This document shows positions 25,010-26,844 of a stretch of DNA of 26,844 nt, piece by piece (position 1 is the stretch's first letter; each line of letters opens with the position of its first letter). The position numbers and the translations under genes are program-made. Source of the stretch: Candidatus Onthomorpha intestinigallinarum (GTDB lineage: Bacteria > Bacteroidota > Bacteroidia > Bacteroidales > P3); assembly GCA_019114015.1 (NCBI GenBank), contig DXGG01000132.1, forward strand, positions 1 to 26,844. Reading direction: 5' to 3'. The notes under the pieces were generated by a model that was given only the letters and a program-made list of their open reading frames with translations, had not been told where the DNA came from and made no database searches.

Positions 25010-25681
25010 TTATTTTTTCGGTTTGTAGGAATATCTGTTGCCGAATCTCTCCAACGGTATTTTAAATGTGGGAAATCCTGTGGAATAGGGAGCGATTTCG
25101 TATTGTTGAAAATATATTACGATACAATTGTCTTCAATGTAAAATTCCGTATCGGGATTTATACCTTTGAATGCTTTGTCGAAAAACAAGTCTTTTTTTG
25201 CTGCCGTTTCTTTGTAAATAAAATCATTTATGACGGTTTCGTAATCGTAGTTTTCGACAAATAAATCGCGCAGTTTTAAAACCTTTCCGAGTTTTTTGTC
25301 AAGTGTGTATCCTTTTTTTGCCGATATTCCGTGAGCACCACCCAAAAAAGTGTAATAATCCATATAAAAACTTATAAGTCTGTTGTTCTCAAAGCAGACG
25401 GAGTATGAAGCAATACCTTCCGCCTTGAAGTCTTCATTGAATTGTTTAAGTTCTTCGCATATTTTTTCGGACCGTACCTGAGAAATGATTGAATTTATGT
25501 TTGACGTGATTTCTCTGTTCAGGAAAATGAACTTTGAGGACTGTATTGAGGGATAGCTTATTTCTATCTTGAAACAATCGTCCTCTTGAAATATATCTTT
25601 GTTCTGTATGTAGGCATTCTGCGAAAACAGATTTGATGTCGCAAAAACAACGATACCGAACATAACAATAAAAATGCGCAT
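25010..25681 (-). CDS. Exported DUF3298-domain protein
   Basis: A 223-residue secreted or periplasmic protein with a signal peptide (residues 1-21, ending SNLFSQ) and no lipobox. The core matches the DUF4163-DUF3298 arrangement also found in RsiV and PdaC: a central YTFLGGAHGISAKKGYT block (GGAHG at 114-118), then KLRDLFVEN, and the C-terminal VIYFQQYEIAPYSTGFPTF. In RsiV this domain binds lysozyme, but the function of most bacterial members is unknown, and no sigma factor gene is adjacent. It is transcribed with the AlkD-like gene. No promoter is visible between it and the ferritin terminator, so it may rely on read-through. Confidence 0.88.
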   Translation of the reverse strand: MRIFIVMFGIVVFATSNLFSQNAYIQNKDIFQEDDCFKIEISYPSIQSSKFIFLNREITSNINSIISQVRSEKICEELKQFNEDFKAEGIASYSVCFENNRLISFYMDYYTFLGGAHGISAKKGYTLDKKLGKVLKLRDLFVENYDYETVINDFIYKETAAKKDLFFDKAFKGINPDTEFYIEDNCIVIYFQQYEIAPYSTGFPTFKIPLERFGNRYSYKPKK

Positions 25682-25699
25682 GTTGTTTTATGAATATAA

Positions 25700-25737
25700 T
25701 ACGGGCAGCATATTCTCAGAAAACCATGCTGCCCGTA
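25700..25737 (-). terminator. Hairpin after the ferritin gene
   Basis: A perfect 12-bp stem (TACGGGCAGCAT at 25700-25711 with 25726-25737) and a 14-base loop, just past the ferritin stop on the minus strand. The following tract is only moderately T-rich (TTATATTCAT), so termination may be partial. Confidence 0.75.
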
Positions 25738-25748
25738 ATGTAATGCAA

Positions 25749-26264
25749 TTATTCCGCAGTTGTCGCAATAGGAGTGTAAACCCTTGCTGCAAGTTCTTTG
25801 TCCAATTCGTACAATCCGTAGCCGTTGTCACCTATCAACTTCAATTTGTCTATAAGCGTTTTGGCATTGTCCTCCTCTTCCACTTGTTCGTCTATAAACC
25901 ATTTAAGCATTGACTGTGTTGCATAATCTTTCTCCGCTATTGCAAGCTCATAAAGACTGTTTATCATTGCCGTAACCTCTTTTTCATGTTTCAAGGTGTC
26001 TTCAAAAGCTTTCAGAAGACTGTTCCATGATGTCGCAACTTTGCTTATAGGCGTCAATTTCACCTTACCGTCTCTTGACAATATGTAGTTGAAGATTTTT
26101 AGGGCGTGATCCTGCTCCTCCTTGAACTGTACATTAAACCAGTTGCTTGCTCCGGCAAGTCCTTTGTCGGACATGTCAGCCGCCATTGACAAATAAAGAT
26201 ATGCAGACCAAAATTCCGCATTTATCTGGGCATTTAAAGCCTCTTCCAATTTTTTACTTAACAT
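25749..26264 (-). CDS. ftn: Ferritin (bacterial non-haem type)
   Basis: A 171-residue iron-storage protein that assembles into a 24-subunit cage and oxidises ferrous iron. Ferroxidase ligands are visible: Glu17 (NAQINAEFWSAY), Glu50 and His53 (FKEEQDHALKIF), a Glu in KHEKEVTAM, and WFIDEQVEEED later in helix D. No haem-binding methionine pattern was noted. The start is the ATG at 26264, preceded at five bases by AGGAGGT, by far the strongest Shine-Dalgarno site in the window; the 21-codon upstream extension to 26327 overlaps the promoter and is rejected. The gene is divergent from folC with overlapping promoter elements. Confidence 0.95.
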   Translation of the reverse strand: MLSKKLEEALNAQINAEFWSAYLYLSMAADMSDKGLAGASNWFNVQFKEEQDHALKIFNYILSRDGKVKLTPISKVATSWNSLLKAFEDTLKHEKEVTAMINSLYELAIAEKDYATQSMLKWFIDEQVEEEDNAKTLIDKLKLIGDNGYGLYELDKELAARVYTPIATTAE

Positions 26265-26268
26265 TTTT

Positions 26269-26276
26269 ACCTCCTT
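26269..26276 (-). promoter_or_regulatory. Strong Shine-Dalgarno site of ferritin
   Basis: The minus strand reads AAGGAGGT a few bases before the ATG at 26264. It decides the start codon and is atypical here, since most other genes in the window have no recognisable Shine-Dalgarno sequence. Confidence 0.8.
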
Positions 26277-26296
26277 GTCTTGATTAAATGTTTCTG

Positions 26297-26328
26297 CAAA
26301 AATATACATTTTGTTCAGAACTTGCAAA
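26297..26328 (-). promoter_or_regulatory. Ferritin promoter
   Basis: On the minus strand TTTG (26328-26325), a 20-base spacer and TATTTTTG (26304-26297). Transcription would start near 26291, giving a short leader that contains the Shine-Dalgarno site. Confidence 0.72.
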
Positions 26329-26341
26329 ATTGTTACTTTTG
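26310..26341 (+). promoter_or_regulatory. folC promoter, interleaved with the ferritin promoter
   Basis: TTTG at 26310-26313, a 20-base spacer and TACTTTTG at 26334-26341. The two promoters share most of their bases on opposite strands. Transcription would start near 26347, leaving about 17 bases before the ATG at 26364. Confidence 0.7.
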
Positions 26342-26363
26342 CACGCTGTTAAAAAATGCGATT

Positions 26364-26844
26364 ATGAACTATAACGAGACCATAGAATATTTATACGCTT
26401 GCCTGCCCATGTTTCAAAGGATAGGTGCAGCGGCTTACAAGGCGGACATACACAACACGGTTGAACTGATGAAACGTTTGGGCAATCCCGAACGCAGATT
26501 CAAATCCGTACATGTGGCAGGCACAAACGGTAAGGGTTCATCAGCTCATTTGATAGCTTCCATATTGAGGGAAAAAGGTTTGAAGGTAGGTTTGCATACA
26601 TCTCCTCATTTGAAGGATTTCAGGGAAAGAATAAAAGTCGATGACATTATGTGCAGCGAACAGTTTGTTATTGACTTTGTGGAAAAATACCGCAGTGATA
26701 TAGAGGAAATAAAACCTTCGTTTTTTGAGATGGCGGTTGCCATGGCATTTTTGTATTTTGCGGAAGAAAAGGTAGATGTTGCCGTTGTTGAGGTGGGTAT
26801 GGGCGGCAGGTTGGATTCGACCAACGTAATCAATCCCTTGGTTT
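26364..26844 (+). CDS. folC: Folylpolyglutamate/dihydrofolate synthase, N-terminal part
   Basis: The first 160 codons of a Mur-ligase-family enzyme that adds glutamate to folates; the gene runs off the right edge. The ATP-binding P-loop is HVAGTNGKGS (50-59), followed by HTSPHL (78-83) and FRERIK, an SFFEMAVAMAF block, and VEVGMGGRLDSTNV (about 141-154), where the metal and folate contacts of the family lie. The N-terminus (YNETIEYLYACLPMFQRIG) is typical of Bacteroidota FolC. The start at 26364 fits the promoter at 26310-26341. Whether it has dual dihydrofolate synthase activity cannot be judged from this part. Confidence 0.95.
   Translation, partial: MNYNETIEYLYACLPMFQRIGAAAYKADIHNTVELMKRLGNPERRFKSVHVAGTNGKGSSAHLIASILREKGLKVGLHTSPHLKDFRERIKVDDIMCSEQFVIDFVEKYRSDIEEIKPSFFEMAVAMAFLYFAEEKVDVAVVEVGMGGRLDSTNVINPLV

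Noticed and set aside
26265..26327. N-terminal extension of ferritin
   Set aside because: It overlaps the promoter, and the ATG at 26264 has a strong Shine-Dalgarno site and the standard ferritin start.

Overview
The window looks like chromosomal core sequence from an AT-rich Bacteroidota bacterium, probably Bacteroidales. The evidence is a fused SecD-SecF protein, a TonB-dependent receptor with an N-terminal carboxypeptidase-regulatory-like domain, a PorV/PorQ-like barrel beside a very large exported protein, and Bacteroidetes-type promoters (TTTG, 19-21 bases, TAnnTTTG) upstream of many genes. Shine-Dalgarno sites are mostly absent. I see no tRNA, rRNA, CRISPR array, insertion sequence or phage gene, and no gene-free stretch longer than about 300 bases.

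Layout. 1-1065: a partial leftward ORF of unknown function, then a rightward pair made of a four-helix membrane protein and an XRE regulator, with a clear promoter and a possible 25-residue leader peptide in front. 1273-2640 (minus): an MFS carrier resembling the MFSD1 branch. 2875-5901: secDF. 6011-15783: a probable four-gene operon with a single-span small membrane protein, a TonB-dependent receptor, a 1533-residue exported protein with a FlgD/T9SS-like C-terminus, and a PorV/PorQ-like barrel. It is closed by a strong hairpin. This is the part of the window with the most unexplained biology.

15877-16754: greA and a HIT-family nucleotide hydrolase, two bases apart. 16866-17864 (minus): a YitT-family membrane protein. 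18020-19300: glyA. 19377-22130 (minus): an O-antigen-ligase-like polymerase or ligase followed by a LolC/E-like permease. 22248-24268: arcC and arcB, which make ATP and ornithine from citrulline; arcA is not in the window. 24307-25681 (minus): a DUF3298-type exported protein and an AlkD-like DNA glycosylase, one base apart. 25749-26264 (minus): ferritin. 26364 to the right edge: the start of folC, divergent from ferritin with interleaved promoters.

Functionally the window mixes envelope biogenesis (SecDF, LolC/E-like permease, O-antigen-ligase-like protein, TonB receptor, PorV-like barrel), one-carbon and folate metabolism (GlyA, FolC), fermentative citrulline use (ArcC, ArcB), iron storage, and transcription fidelity (GreA). 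Most operons end in long, easily recognised hairpins. Several computed ORF starts use TTG or GTG, and I moved them to downstream ATG codons where promoter position and family N-termini agree. All family calls come from reading the sequence; no database search was run.
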